Shown piece after piece: positions 1 to 7,661 of a DNA stretch of 64,000 bases (position 1 is the first letter of the stretch; each line of letters opens with the position of its first letter). Position numbers and translations under genes: made by a program. Below the pieces are notes generated by a model. The model was not told the origin of the DNA, made no database searches, and saw only the letters and a program-made list of their open reading frames with translations. The stretch covers positions 92,018-156,017 of the forward strand of contig NZ_RKKU01000007.1 in NCBI RefSeq assembly GCF_003797945.1, in the 5' to 3' direction. This stretch comes from Pseudomonas neustonica. Lineage in GTDB: Bacteria > Pseudomonadota > Gammaproteobacteria > Pseudomonadales > Pseudomonadaceae.

Positions 1-133
1 ATAACCAATAGCCGGACTGGGTTTGCTTGGTATTCAACAGCGCTGCGCCGAGTTGGGTGCAGAGGTTTGCTGGTGCTCACCGCTGCATGGCGGCCCGGCG
101 ACGCAATGTGATATCCCGGTAAAGGCGAGCTGA
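1..133 (+). CDS. Sensor histidine kinase, C-terminal end (partial)
   Basis: The frame ending with TGA at 131-133 encodes about 43 residues. They include GLGLLGIQQRCAELGAEV, which resembles the ATP-binding G-box region of NarX/LuxR-associated histidine kinases. It ends 1-4 bases before a LuxR-type response regulator, so the two are probably a co-translated two-component pair. Oddity: this frame has a TAA at positions 2-4, only a few codons before the G-box. Either the true frame switches near 14-20 (frame 1 reads open through NSRTG there) or the kinase is interrupted. The rest of the gene lies outside the window, so this cannot be settled. Confidence 0.5.
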
Positions 134-137
134 AGTG

Positions 138-800
138 ATGAATGATGTCCTGATTCTGGAAGATCAAAAGGATGCTCAGGGCTGGTTGGCAGAGGCCATT
201 TTAATGGCTTGGCCTCAGGTCCGGTTGAGCGTTTATGGGCGTTTGGATGGCGCCCTGCAGGCACTGGAATCGGGGCAGCCCGATCTTTGTCTGGTCGACC
301 TGCAGCTGCCGGACGGCTCAGGTATTGACTTCATTCGCCAGTGCAGCAAGCGGTATCCCGCAACCTTGCTCGTAGTTGCCACTATATATGACGATGATAT
401 GCATCTGTTTCCGGCGTTGCAGGCAGGAGCCAACGGTTATCTATTGAAAGACGATAGCCAGAAACAGATCGCGCTGGCGCTAGAGGGGGTAGCCCTGGGT
501 GTGCCGCCGTTATCGCCGCAGATTGCACAACGTATGTTGGGCTTCTTTCAACAGGCTTCGGGAGCCGGTAGCTGGCGCCCTGGGGGTTCTCCGGATGAGG
601 AAGTGGCAAAACTCAGCGAACGCGAGCGTGAGTTTTTGCTGGTTATTGGTAACGGCTATAAAACGGCTGAGGCGGCCGATATGTTGGGTGTGAGTTATCA
701 CACGGCAACAAGTTACATTAAAAACATTTACGCCAAGCTGGGGATCAGTAGTCGTGCGCAGGCCGTGCAGGAAGCCATACGCATGGGGTTGATGAGCTAA
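138..800 (+). CDS. LuxR/NarL-family response regulator
   Basis: The 220-residue protein has an N-terminal receiver domain (about residues 1-120). It shows the acidic pocket in LILEDQ, the phospho-acceptor Asp near residue 54 in LVDLQLPDG, a conserved Thr in VATIYDD and a Lys in YLLKDD. A C-terminal LuxR-type helix-turn-helix follows (LSEREREFLLVIGNG through SYIKNIYAKLGI). It is a DNA-binding transcription regulator that should be phosphorylated by the kinase encoded just upstream. ATG at 138 was chosen; a GTG at 135 is in frame. The regulated genes cannot be read from the window. Confidence 0.85.
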   Translation: MNDVLILEDQKDAQGWLAEAILMAWPQVRLSVYGRLDGALQALESGQPDLCLVDLQLPDGSGIDFIRQCSKRYPATLLVVATIYDDDMHLFPALQAGANGYLLKDDSQKQIALALEGVALGVPPLSPQIAQRMLGFFQQASGAGSWRPGGSPDEEVAKLSEREREFLLVIGNGYKTAEAADMLGVSYHTATSYIKNIYAKLGISSRAQAVQEAIRMGLMS

Positions 801-822
801 AAATAGTTACCGATGTAATGCT

Positions 823-1317
823 TCACTTCTTGAAAGTACCCTTTGGCAGAACGACCAGTTGCGTATTGGACGCTATGTCGTGCCATGTCCGAGACTGCTT
901 GTCCACGAGTTGCCAGAAAAATCCCAGACCGGCACAGAGCCAGGAAAGCTGGCAAACCAACAGCCGGATTAATGCTTGCGTGCGGGTGATCGAGAGCCCG
1001 TTCGGTTGCTGCAGGCGGATACGCCAAGCCTGCATGCCCAGGGTTTGGCCTTTTTTGGTCCAGAACAGCAGGTAAAAACCGGTAGTCACGATGATGATGA
1101 TCACGCTGAGCAGATGGTCACCAATAAAGCCACCCGCGTCTGCTTGCTGATGGGCTGTCGCCTCCCCGTATATACCGATGTAAATGCCAAGGTAGGCAAA
1201 GGTCGCGACCATGAGTACGGCGAGTAATAACAGCAGGTCGTAACCCGCAGCCGCCAGCCGCCTGATCAAACCGCAAGACGGGAAGTCCCCTTTAGGGGAC
1301 AGCTGTTTGACTGTCAT
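823..1317 (-). CDS. RDD family membrane protein
   Basis: The 164-residue protein begins with the RDD signature region (LIRRLAAAGYD). It has three hydrophobic segments at about residues 27-50, 70-90 and 115-135, as expected for the RDD family of small inner-membrane proteins. The family's function is generally unknown; some members are linked to transport. It lies 26 bases after the HopJ-like gene on the same strand and is probably the last gene of that run. Confidence 0.75.
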   Translation of the reverse strand: MTVKQLSPKGDFPSCGLIRRLAAAGYDLLLLLAVLMVATFAYLGIYIGIYGEATAHQQADAGGFIGDHLLSVIIIIVTTGFYLLFWTKKGQTLGMQAWRIRLQQPNGLSITRTQALIRLLVCQLSWLCAGLGFFWQLVDKQSRTWHDIASNTQLVVLPKGTFKK

Positions 1318-1343
1318 GGAGTCTCCTGGTCGCGTGAACGCAG

Positions 1344-1679
1344 TTATCGCCGGGTCAGCGGCTGGCGGTTAAATGATACTGCGTTGAGGCCGCTATTCAT
1401 GAAAGCGCGAATGTTGGCGTGATCGCTGCCGGTGGGGTTGTCCAGAACAGACCGGTAGTGCTCGGCAAAGCACTGCAGTGTCTGCAGGTCAGTTAGCTGC
1501 AGGTCCTGCGCCGCTGCCAATACCTTGCAGGAGCCCTGGTTCTGGTCCTCTGTATTGTGTATGGCGCCGTTCGCAAATGCGCTGGGCTGATAGTGATAGT
1601 GTTGCTCGATAAAGCTGAGGGTATCCGCGAATTGGTGCTCTGGCTTGCCCAGGCGGGCGACAAACTGCTCGGGGGTCAT
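1344..1679 (-). CDS. HopJ-type protein
   Basis: The 111-residue protein matches the HopJ family by recognisable stretches, including FADTLSFIEQHYHYQPSAF and GAIHNTEDQNQGSCKVL. The family was named after a Pseudomonas syringae type III effector, but it is widespread in non-pathogens as a small housekeeping-like protein, so an effector role should not be assumed. Its ATG overlaps the stop of the upstream DUF1244 gene (ATGA), which indicates translational coupling. No signal peptide or membrane segment is seen. Confidence 0.8.
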   Translation of the reverse strand: MTPEQFVARLGKPEHQFADTLSFIEQHYHYQPSAFANGAIHNTEDQNQGSCKVLAAAQDLQLTDLQTLQCFAEHYRSVLDNPTGSDHANIRAFMNSGLNAVSFNRQPLTRR

Positions 1680-1978
1680 GCTTTATCCTGTTTCTGCGCT
1701 CGTTCGAAGGCGGCTTGTTGCTGCGGGCTGGCTTCAGTCTGGTATTTGGCTTTCCAGTCAGCGTAGGGCATGCCATAGATGGCTTCACGTGCTTCATCCA
1801 TGCTTAGCTCGATGTCCATATCGTCTGCTGCCCCCTTGTACCACTTGGACAGACAGTTGCGACAGAAGCCTGCGAGTGTCATCAGCTCGATGTTCTGCAC
1901 ATCCTTGCGGCTACGCAGATGACTGACCAGGTTACGGAAGGCTGCCGCTTCAAGTTCAAGACGTTCCTGTTGGGTCAT
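1676..1978 (-). CDS. DUF1244 domain protein
   Basis: This is a small protein of about 100 residues with the DUF1244 core (ELMTLAGFCRNCLSKWYKGAA), including a CRNC cysteine pair. The family is conserved in proteobacteria and its function is unknown. The ATG at 1978 is 6 bases after a GGAG ribosome-binding site; another ATG at 1981 is in frame. It overlaps the HopJ-like gene by 4 bases and lies about 110 bases downstream of folX on the same strand. Confidence 0.8.
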   Translation of the reverse strand: MTQQERLELEAAAFRNLVSHLRSRKDVQNIELMTLAGFCRNCLSKWYKGAADDMDIELSMDEAREAIYGMPYADWKAKYQTEASPQQQAAFERAQKQDKA

Positions 1979-2089
1979 CATCAACTCCGGTTTTCATCAG
2001 CTTATGTTGTTTATGTCAGCGCACCCTTGATGGCTGACAACCAGGTGCGCCAAGCATAAAACGCAATCAGCCAAAGTCAATCGGCCGCG

Positions 2090-2464
2090 TCAGTTGCGTT
2101 GTGCACTCAGAGTAATGGATACCGATTCAGCAAAACGCAGTGCGTGCGGCTTGTCTACTTCGACTTCCGCATAGTGCACTTGTTGGTGCTGCATCACTAT
2201 GTCCAGCAGCTCTTGGGTCAGCCGCTCCAGCAGGGCAAAGCGGTTGCCCTCTACATGGGCAATGAGCGCTTTGGTGATGGTGCGATAGTTCAGCGCCTGA
2301 GTTATCTCGTTGACGGCGACAGCATCGTCGGCCGGGTAGAGTATGGTCACATTGATCAGGATGTCTTGCTGATTGTGGATTTCTTCATCCTTGATGCCAA
2401 TGTAGGTGCGTAGACGCAGGTCCTTGATGCGGATGCGGGCCAGGCCCGGTGCCAGTATGCTCAT
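2090..2464 (-). CDS. folX: Dihydroneopterin triphosphate 2'-epimerase
   Basis: The 124-residue protein belongs to the FolB/FolX tunnelling fold ([21 protein letters not shown] near the start, [18 protein letters not shown] near the end). FolX converts 7,8-dihydroneopterin triphosphate to the dihydromonapterin form. Its place directly after folM and folE supports FolX over the folate-pathway aldolase FolB. The start MSILAPG at 2464 is one base after the folE stop; an in-frame start at 2479 would overlap folE. The product feeds tetrahydromonapterin, known as the phenylalanine hydroxylase cofactor in pseudomonads. Confidence 0.85.
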   Translation of the reverse strand: MSILAPGLARIRIKDLRLRTYIGIKDEEIHNQQDILINVTILYPADDAVAVNEITQALNYRTITKALIAHVEGNRFALLERLTQELLDIVMQHQQVHYAEVEVDKPHALRFAESVSITLSAQRN

Positions 2465-2465
2465 C

Positions 2466-3026
2466 TCAGTTCCGACCAATCAGCTGCAGGAACTCCTGCC
2501 GGGTATTAACCGAGTTACGGAAGTCGCCCAGCATGACCGAGCTATGCATGGATGAATTCTGTTTTTCTACGCCGCGCATCATCATGCACATATGCTTGGC
2601 TTCGATGACCACTGCGACGCCGCGTGCATTGGTGACCTTCTGCAGTGCTTCGGCGATCTGTCGGGTCAGGTTTTCCTGGATCTGCAGTCGCCGCGCGAAC
2701 ATGTCGACGATGCGGGCCACTTTCGACAGGCCAATCACCTTGCCGGTGGGGATGTAGGCGACATGCGCCTTGCCGATAAAGGGCAGCATATGGTGCTCAC
2801 ACAGCGAGTAAAGCTCGATATCCTTGACGATGACCATCTCATCATTGTCAGACTGGAAGAGCGCGCCGTTGACGATCTCGTCCAGTGATTGGTTGTAGCC
2901 GTGGCAGAGAAACTGCATGGCTTTGGCCGCACGTTCAGGTGTGCCCTTGAGACCTTCGCGCTCGGGGTTTTCTCCCAGATTGGTCAGTACTTCCAGATAG
3001 TTCTGTGACAGCTTTTCCAGGCTCAT
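2466..3026 (-). CDS. folE: GTP cyclohydrolase I
   Basis: The protein has about 186 residues from [14 protein letters not shown]. Zinc and active-site signatures are present: [19 protein letters not shown] and [11 protein letters not shown]. It opens the GTP ring to form dihydroneopterin triphosphate, the first step of pterin synthesis. The start at 3026 fits family length and has GAGAAG upstream; an in-frame ATG at 3047 overlaps the folM stop as ATGA and could also be used. It sits between folM and folX in one transcription unit. In Pseudomonas putida a folE is light-inducible, which matters given the LOV/LitR pair next door. Confidence 0.9.
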   Translation of the reverse strand: MSLEKLSQNYLEVLTNLGENPEREGLKGTPERAAKAMQFLCHGYNQSLDEIVNGALFQSDNDEMVIVKDIELYSLCEHHMLPFIGKAHVAYIPTGKVIGLSKVARIVDMFARRLQIQENLTRQIAEALQKVTNARGVAVVIEAKHMCMMMRGVEKQNSSMHSSVMLGDFRNSVNTRQEFLQLIGRN

Positions 3027-3043
3027 AATGTCTTCTCGTCGGC

Positions 3044-3745
3044 TCATTTAAGATGCCGGCCGCCATTTAGCGACAGGCATGTTCCGGTTGTGTAGGGGTT
3101 GTCCAGCAGATAGCGAACCGACTGGTAAACCACCTCGGGGCCGGGCTCCATGCCCATTGCCGACTTGGCCAGTGCTCTGGCTCGATAGTCGGCATCATCG
3201 TCTTCATTGAACATGATCAAGGCCGGGTTGATGCAGTTGACCTTGATACGTGGGGCCAGTTGCGCGGCAAAGGAGCGCGATAGTCCCTCTAGTCCTGTTT
3301 TACTGGCGCAGTAAGCTATATGCTTGGCGCTACCCTTGCGGGTTACATCGTCGCTGATGTGAATGATGTCCCCGGTTGCATCGGCAGGGAACAGGTCTGC
3401 ACACTGGCTATTGATCATGTAGGGGGCTTGCATGTGCACCATGAACATTTGCTGCAGTGCAGCATGACCTTCCTGGTCGTCCATCCAGATAGACGCATTG
3501 TGGATAATTGCGCGCAGGCTGACGGCCCGCTCATGCAGTTGATCAATCAGCCCCTGGATGCCTGCCGTGGTAGAAAAATCGGCGAGCAGTACTTCAACAC
3601 CTTCCGGTAGTGCAGCGTCACGCTGCTCATCCAATGCTCGGCAGCTGATGATGACCCTGTGTCCATCTTCTACCAGGCGTTTGGCGCAATGCAGGCCGAC
3701 CCGCTGCGCGGCACCCGTAATGAGTATACTTGTGGCTTGGCTCAT
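3044..3745 (-). CDS. folM: Dihydromonapterin reductase
   Basis: The 233-residue short-chain dehydrogenase has the nucleotide-binding motif ITGAAQRVG at the N-terminus and a catalytic YxxxK in [11 protein letters not shown]. FolM reduces dihydromonapterin (and weakly dihydrofolate) using NADPH. It is the first gene of folM-folE-folX. The 256-base upstream region is shared with the divergent MerR-type regulator. On the folM side it contains TGTATA at 3769-3774 and TGTACA at 3796-3801, resembling half-sites of LitR/PplR operators. Confidence 0.88.
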   Translation of the reverse strand: MSQATSILITGAAQRVGLHCAKRLVEDGHRVIISCRALDEQRDAALPEGVEVLLADFSTTAGIQGLIDQLHERAVSLRAIIHNASIWMDDQEGHAALQQMFMVHMQAPYMINSQCADLFPADATGDIIHISDDVTRKGSAKHIAYCASKTGLEGLSRSFAAQLAPRIKVNCINPALIMFNEDDDADYRARALAKSAMGMEPGPEVVYQSVRYLLDNPYTTGTCLSLNGGRHLK

Positions 3746-3768
3746 AGCTCACTTGAGTCAGTAATAAG

Positions 3769-3801
3769 TGTATAGATGCGGTTGTTTTGATGGGCTGTAC
3801 A
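3769..3801 (-). promoter_or_regulatory. TGTA(C/T)A elements upstream of folM
   Basis: TGTATA (3769-3774) and TGTACA (3796-3801) lie 24-56 bases upstream of the folM start, separated by 21 bases. LitR/CarH-type regulators recognise TGTACA-like half-sites, and a gene for one is divergently transcribed from here. The spacing does not match the 12-base spacing reported for P. putida PplR1 sites, so this is only a candidate. TATACA on the minus strand could also serve as a -10 element. Confidence 0.3.
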
Positions 3802-3931
3802 AGATGGACAGCATCGTTCAACAGCGGTGTGAATTGCTCATGTTAACACGCACAACCCGCTTGGCATCAGTCTATTGGTGATTACGTTGTAGTTGCTATC
3901 AGATCAGTGTGCCAGCGTTGCCGCAAAAAAT

Positions 3932-3958
3932 CGTAATATTATGTACAATACTCGTACA
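3932..3958 (+). promoter_or_regulatory. Candidate operator/promoter of the LitR-like regulator
   Basis: Three GTA-centred words lie in direct orientation at near-helical phasing: CGTAAT (3932), TGTACA (3942) and CGTACA (3953), spaced 10 and 11 bases. Direct repeats of about 11 bp containing GTACA are the known operator form for CarH-type MerR proteins. A -10-like TACAAT (3944-3949) overlaps them. A TTGCCG at 3918-3923 gives a long 20-base spacer of the kind seen at MerR-family promoters. Autoregulation is inferred. Confidence 0.4.
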
Positions 3959-4001
3959 ACTGATCCGAGAGCCAAGGCGACCCGCCGCCCGTGACCATAC
4001 A

Positions 4002-4946
4002 ATGACTGATTATGCTTCTGGCCCACTTCTGGCCAACGATACGCTGTATCCCATACGTGAGGTATCTCGCTTGTCTGGCGTTAACTCGGTGACCTTGCGC
4101 GCATGGGAGCGGCGCTATGGGTTGTTAGTACCGCAGCGCACCGAGAGTGGTCACCGTCTCTACTCAATGCGTGATATTGAGCGGGTCAAGGCGATCGTCA
4201 GCTGGATTGGTCGAGGCGTTCCGGTCAGCAAGGTGGCTTCTATTATTGACCGGCAGACGCAGCCCTCGCTGAGCGCTGCAACAGCTGCGCACATAGAAGA
4301 TCAGGCAGAGCAGTATGTGCTCGCAGCGCGCACCCGTTTGATGGATGCGGTTGCCAGTGGGGATGTGCTTGAGCTTGAACGAGCCTACTCCCTGTTATTT
4401 TCGCACTGGACGCTTACGCAGGTATGCAACGATGTGTTGCTGCCCGTGTGGCGGCAGTATCGTACCCGAGCTGGGCAGCCCGGCTCGACTGCGCAGTGGG
4501 CGCTGCTGGATGGATTTTTGCGCGGCCGTCTATTGCAGCGGATTGCTTTTGTCCGTCCCGACCGCCCCAGTGTCATGCTGGTTGGTTTGCAGCCACCCCA
4601 GGATGAAGTGGAAGTGCTGGTTGCGTCCCTGTTTCTGGCTGAGGCCGATCTGAATATCGCCTATCTGACGTCCTTGCCAGCGGCAGAAGATTTATTGATC
4701 ATGACCCAGAGCGGGCGCTATCAGGGCTTGCTGCTATTCAGTGACCTGGCATTGGATAACAGCCTGTTGACCCGTCAGTTGCCGCGACTGAGTCAACAAT
4801 TGGACTGTGCTGTAGCGGTGTTGGGGGCGTGCTGTGAATTACAGAGCACGGCTCTGGCTAAGGCGCAGATAAGTAGCCTGGGGCTGGTGCAAGGTACGCT
4901 AACCGAGCGAGTTCGCCAGTTGCTTGGCGGTTATCTTGCTAGTTGA
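4002..4946 (+). CDS. LitR/PplR-type MerR regulator with B12-binding-like domain
   Basis: The 314-residue protein has an N-terminal MerR helix-turn-helix (YPIREVSRLSGVNSVTLRAW, GLLVPQRTESGHRLYS). A C-terminal region follows with the layout of the CarH/LitR cobalamin-binding module. The D-x-H-x-x-G cobalt-ligand motif is not present where expected (QPPQDEVEVL instead), so it looks like the B12-independent class II LitR proteins of pseudomonads (PplR). In P. putida those work with short LOV receptors. The adjacent convergent LOV gene supports the same wiring here. The start at 4002 (MTDYASG) was preferred over an upstream in-frame codon at 3909. Confidence 0.8.
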   Translation: MTDYASGPLLANDTLYPIREVSRLSGVNSVTLRAWERRYGLLVPQRTESGHRLYSMRDIERVKAIVSWIGRGVPVSKVASIIDRQTQPSLSAATAAHIEDQAEQYVLAARTRLMDAVASGDVLELERAYSLLFSHWTLTQVCNDVLLPVWRQYRTRAGQPGSTAQWALLDGFLRGRLLQRIAFVRPDRPSVMLVGLQPPQDEVEVLVASLFLAEADLNIAYLTSLPAAEDLLIMTQSGRYQGLLLFSDLALDNSLLTRQLPRLSQQLDCAVAVLGACCELQSTALAKAQISSLGLVQGTLTERVRQLLGGYLAS

Positions 4947-4961
4947 AATGAAAGCAGGTCG

Positions 4962-4983
4962 GTTGATAGCGCCGGCTATCAAC
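4962..4983. terminator. Bidirectional hairpin between convergent genes
   Basis: A perfect 9-bp inverted repeat, GTTGATAGC / GCTATCAAC, with a 4-base GCCG loop lies between the regulator and the LOV gene. Its right arm includes the LOV stop codon. There is no strong T-run on either side. It is suitably placed to end both transcripts. Confidence 0.55.
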
Positions 4984-5413
4984 TTGGTGCTCCGCGTAAT
5001 TCGTTTAGTTCCTTTTCAAGCGCGTCGGCTCTCTGTTGGGCTTCAATCTGGGCCGATACGTCTTTTTGAATGCCGATAAAGTAGGTCAATCGGTCGGCTT
5101 CATTGAACACCGGAGTGATCGACAGTTCGTTCCAGAACAGGCTGCCATCCTTACGGTAATTGCGCAGCACGGCGCGGCAAGGCTCACCTTTCACAATACC
5201 TTCGCGAATGATTCTTAAGCCCTCCTGGTCAAAATCACCGCGCTGCAAAAAACGGCAGTCCTGATAGAGGATTTCATCCGCGCTGTAACCGGTCAGCGCT
5301 TCAAATGCAGGGTTTACATAAATAAGAATGTTGTCGTCGCCTTCCTGTTCGGCGACTACGATGCCGTCGTTGGACGCGTTGACCACCAGCTGCAGTAATT
5401 TGGCATTGATCAT
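4979..5413 (-). CDS. Short LOV blue-light receptor (PpSB-LOV type)
   Basis: The 144-residue protein is a stand-alone PAS/LOV domain followed by a short C-terminal helix. The flavin-adduct cysteine is at residue 53 within LYQDCRFLQ (canonical NCRFLQ with Asp for Asn). NYRKDGSLFWNELSITPV and YFIGIQKDVS complete the LOV core. It is very like the short LOV proteins of Pseudomonas putida, which also read INAxLLQ at the N-terminus. It has no effector domain, so it must act through a partner, probably the adjacent MerR-type regulator. The start MINAKLLQ at 5413 was chosen by family length; a TGTACA lies just upstream. Confidence 0.9.
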   Translation of the reverse strand: MINAKLLQLVVNASNDGIVVAEQEGDDNILIYVNPAFEALTGYSADEILYQDCRFLQRGDFDQEGLRIIREGIVKGEPCRAVLRNYRKDGSLFWNELSITPVFNEADRLTYFIGIQKDVSAQIEAQQRADALEKELNELRGAPS

Positions 5414-5547
5414 GGTGTACACAGACTCCTTTATGCTTTTCGGCATTCTATAGCAGTGGGCAGGACTGTCCAGCTGCGCTGCGCCCCGCTGAGTGCTTTG
5501 CGGCATAATAGCGGGATTGATGAATCGAGTGAGAGGGGAGTGGAGTA

Positions 5548-6000
5548 ATGCATCTGGTTATTCTTAGCGGCACTGTATTTGGTACGGCGGACCTGGTCGC
5601 GGATGAGGCGCAAGCCCTGTGTGAGGCTGCAGGGCTCAGGGTCAGTCGGTTGCGATTATTGAATCTGGACGCGCTGCTCGCGTTGCAGCCCGAGGCGTTA
5701 CTGGTCTGCACCTCTACCACCGGCATGGGCGAGTTGCCTGAACCCTTGGTGCCGCTCTTTCATGAGATGCGCGACCGCTTTCCGTTGCTGACAGCCATGC
5801 CCTTTGGCGTGATCGCTCTTGGCGATGCTGCCTATGGCGATACCTTTTGCCAGGCTGGCGAGGAGTTTCGCGAGTTACTGCTGGAGCTGCAGGCCCGTGA
5901 GGTCGAGCCACTGTTGAGGCTGGACGCCAGCGAGACCGTGACGCCGGAAACCGACGCAGAGCCCTGGGTTGGGCGCTTTATAGCCGCATTAAAAGCCTGA
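5548..6000 (+). CDS. Flavodoxin (MioC-like)
   Basis: The 150-residue protein has the flavodoxin fold. An FMN phosphate loop is seen at the start (LSGTVFGTADLVADE), followed by TSTTGMGELPEPL and ALGDAAYGDTFC. It is probably a cytosolic FMN electron carrier. It is divergent from the LOV gene and ends one base before the convergent Crp-like regulator gene. Its redox partner is not encoded nearby. Confidence 0.85.
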   Translation: MHLVILSGTVFGTADLVADEAQALCEAAGLRVSRLRLLNLDALLALQPEALLVCTSTTGMGELPEPLVPLFHEMRDRFPLLTAMPFGVIALGDAAYGDTFCQAGEEFRELLLELQAREVEPLLRLDASETVTPETDAEPWVGRFIAALKA

Positions 6001-6762
6001 TCAGCCGGCATTGGCAGGCAGCGGTGCACCACTGGCAAGTTGGGTCAGCCGCTCCTCATCCAGGATCAGGATCTGACCATACTGAATCTGCAGCCAGCCC
6101 AGGCTCTCCAGGCGTTTGAGTAACTTATTGATGCTCTGGCGCGAGCTGTTGAGCATCAACCCCAGTGATTCCTGTGAGAGCTGCACACAGGGACGCCCGC
6201 CCTCATCATCGGTCTGGCCGTAATTGTGCGCGTGCATGAGCAAGCGCTTGGCTAGGCGCGATGAAAGCGGCAGCAAAGCACTGTCTTCCAACATGGCGAA
6301 AGAGATACGGATGCGCCGGCACAGCAATTTCATGAATAAGGGATAGAGTTCCGGTCGGCGCTCCAGTATCTGTTGAAAGCCGACGCGCGGAATCATCAGC
6401 AGTTCGGTATTGCCGCTGGCGATGGTGTCGTGGGAGCGGGGTAGTCCATCAAACAGCGATATTTCGCCGAACCAGCTGCCGGGTGTCAATACGGCCAGCA
6501 CTGCTTCGCGACCATCGGGGCCAATATTGCTGATACGCGCTGCGCCGCTGATAACGCCGTATAAACCGTCCGGCTGATCGTCCTTGGCATAGACAAATTC
6601 GCCGTCAGTCAGCGTACGCACTCTGGCCAGGGCCAGCATTTCATCCAGCACATCCTGCGGCAGTTCGCTGAACCAGCGATTCTTCTGCAGCAGCTTGGCC
6701 AGGCGATCAGTGTCCTGCATGCCAGACACTGTAAAGTGTTTGACAGTCCGCTTCGCCGTCAC
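6001..6762 (-). CDS. Crp/Fnr-family transcription regulator
   Basis: The protein is up to 253 residues. It has an N-terminal cyclic-nucleotide-binding-like domain (DGLYGVISGAARIS, GSWFGEISLFDGLPRSHDTIA) and a C-terminal winged helix (LSQESLGLMLNSSRQSINKLLKRL). It has no Fnr-type N-terminal cysteine cluster, so it is not an Anr/Fnr oxygen sensor. A GTG start at 6762 has a GAGGGAG ribosome-binding site; an alternative ATG is at 6720. Effector and targets are unknown. Confidence 0.82.
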   Translation of the reverse strand: MTAKRTVKHFTVSGMQDTDRLAKLLQKNRWFSELPQDVLDEMLALARVRTLTDGEFVYAKDDQPDGLYGVISGAARISNIGPDGREAVLAVLTPGSWFGEISLFDGLPRSHDTIASGNTELLMIPRVGFQQILERRPELYPLFMKLLCRRIRISFAMLEDSALLPLSSRLAKRLLMHAHNYGQTDDEGGRPCVQLSQESLGLMLNSSRQSINKLLKRLESLGWLQIQYGQILILDEERLTQLASGAPLPANAG

Positions 6763-6883
6763 CGTCTAGACTCCCTCTCATACTGAATATCCCATAGTAT
6801 GCCGCATGCACTGGGGGATGTCCTGTACCGGCAGCGGCCCACAAGGGGGCCTTTACATTATTCCAACAAAAGAGGATTGCCCG

Positions 6884-7657
6884 ATGAACGCAGTACATTC
6901 ACTGGTGGAAAAGAGCGTCAAAGAGCACGTCAGTCCTGAAGAGTGGCAGGTCCGGGTTGAGCTGGCGGCGTGCTATCGGCTGATTGCCATGTACGGTTGG
7001 GACGACCTGGTCTTCACCCATATCTCCGCCAAGATTCCGGGCACCGAGCACTTCCTGATCAACCCCTATGGCTTGATGTTTGAGGAAGTGACTGCATCCA
7101 ACCTGGTAAAAATTGACCTGCAGGGCAACAAGGTAGTGGAGTCGCCCTACGACGTAAATCCCGCCGGTTTTACGATTCATAGTGCGATCCACGAAATACG
7201 TCACGATGCCAATTGCGTATTGCACACCCATACTGCCGCCGGTATCGCTGTGTCGACGCAGAAAGAAGGTATTTTGCCCATCTCTCAGCAGTCGATTTTT
7301 GTGCTCAGCAGCCTTGCCTATCATGATTATGAGGGCGTTGCGCTGAACGCTGAAGAGAAGCCTCGCCTGCAGGCAGACCTGGGACGCGCCAACAATCTGA
7401 TACTGCGCAACCATGGCTTGTTGGTGTGTGGTAAATCGGTTGCTGAAGCCTTTCTGACCATGTACACCCTGCAGCGCTGCTGTGAAATTCAAGTACGAGC
7501 ACAAGCACAGAACGCCGAGCTGATTCCCATTCCGCAGGCTGTTCTGGATGGCGCCGCGGCCAGTATGAAAACGGTTACCAAAGGTGCTGGTGCCGGGATC
7601 GCGTGGCCCGCGCTGCTGCGCAAAATTCAGCGTGTAAATCCTGGTTTTGACGTTTAA
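6884..7657 (+). CDS. Class II aldolase/adducin domain protein
   Basis: The 257-residue protein carries the class II aldolase fold. Zinc-binding histidines are visible in HTHTAAGIAVS, and a third near NHGLLVCG. Family members include fuculose-phosphate aldolase and several uncharacterised proteins; the substrate cannot be told from sequence. The start at 6884 has a purine-rich AAGAGGA upstream. The next gene starts 5 bases after its stop, so the two are likely co-transcribed. Confidence 0.8.
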   Translation: MNAVHSLVEKSVKEHVSPEEWQVRVELAACYRLIAMYGWDDLVFTHISAKIPGTEHFLINPYGLMFEEVTASNLVKIDLQGNKVVESPYDVNPAGFTIHSAIHEIRHDANCVLHTHTAAGIAVSTQKEGILPISQQSIFVLSSLAYHDYEGVALNAEEKPRLQADLGRANNLILRNHGLLVCGKSVAEAFLTMYTLQRCCEIQVRAQAQNAELIPIPQAVLDGAAASMKTVTKGAGAGIAWPALLRKIQRVNPGFDV

Positions 7658-7661
7658 CCGG

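Noticed and set aside
1344..1679. Type III secretion effector
   Set aside because: The HopJ name comes from one plant pathogen, but the family is common in non-pathogens and no secretion genes or hrp box are present here.
3769..3958. Exact PplR1 consensus (half-site, 12 bases, half-site)
   Set aside because: Half-sites are present but at spacings of 21, or 10-11 per step, not 12, so I did not claim a consensus match.
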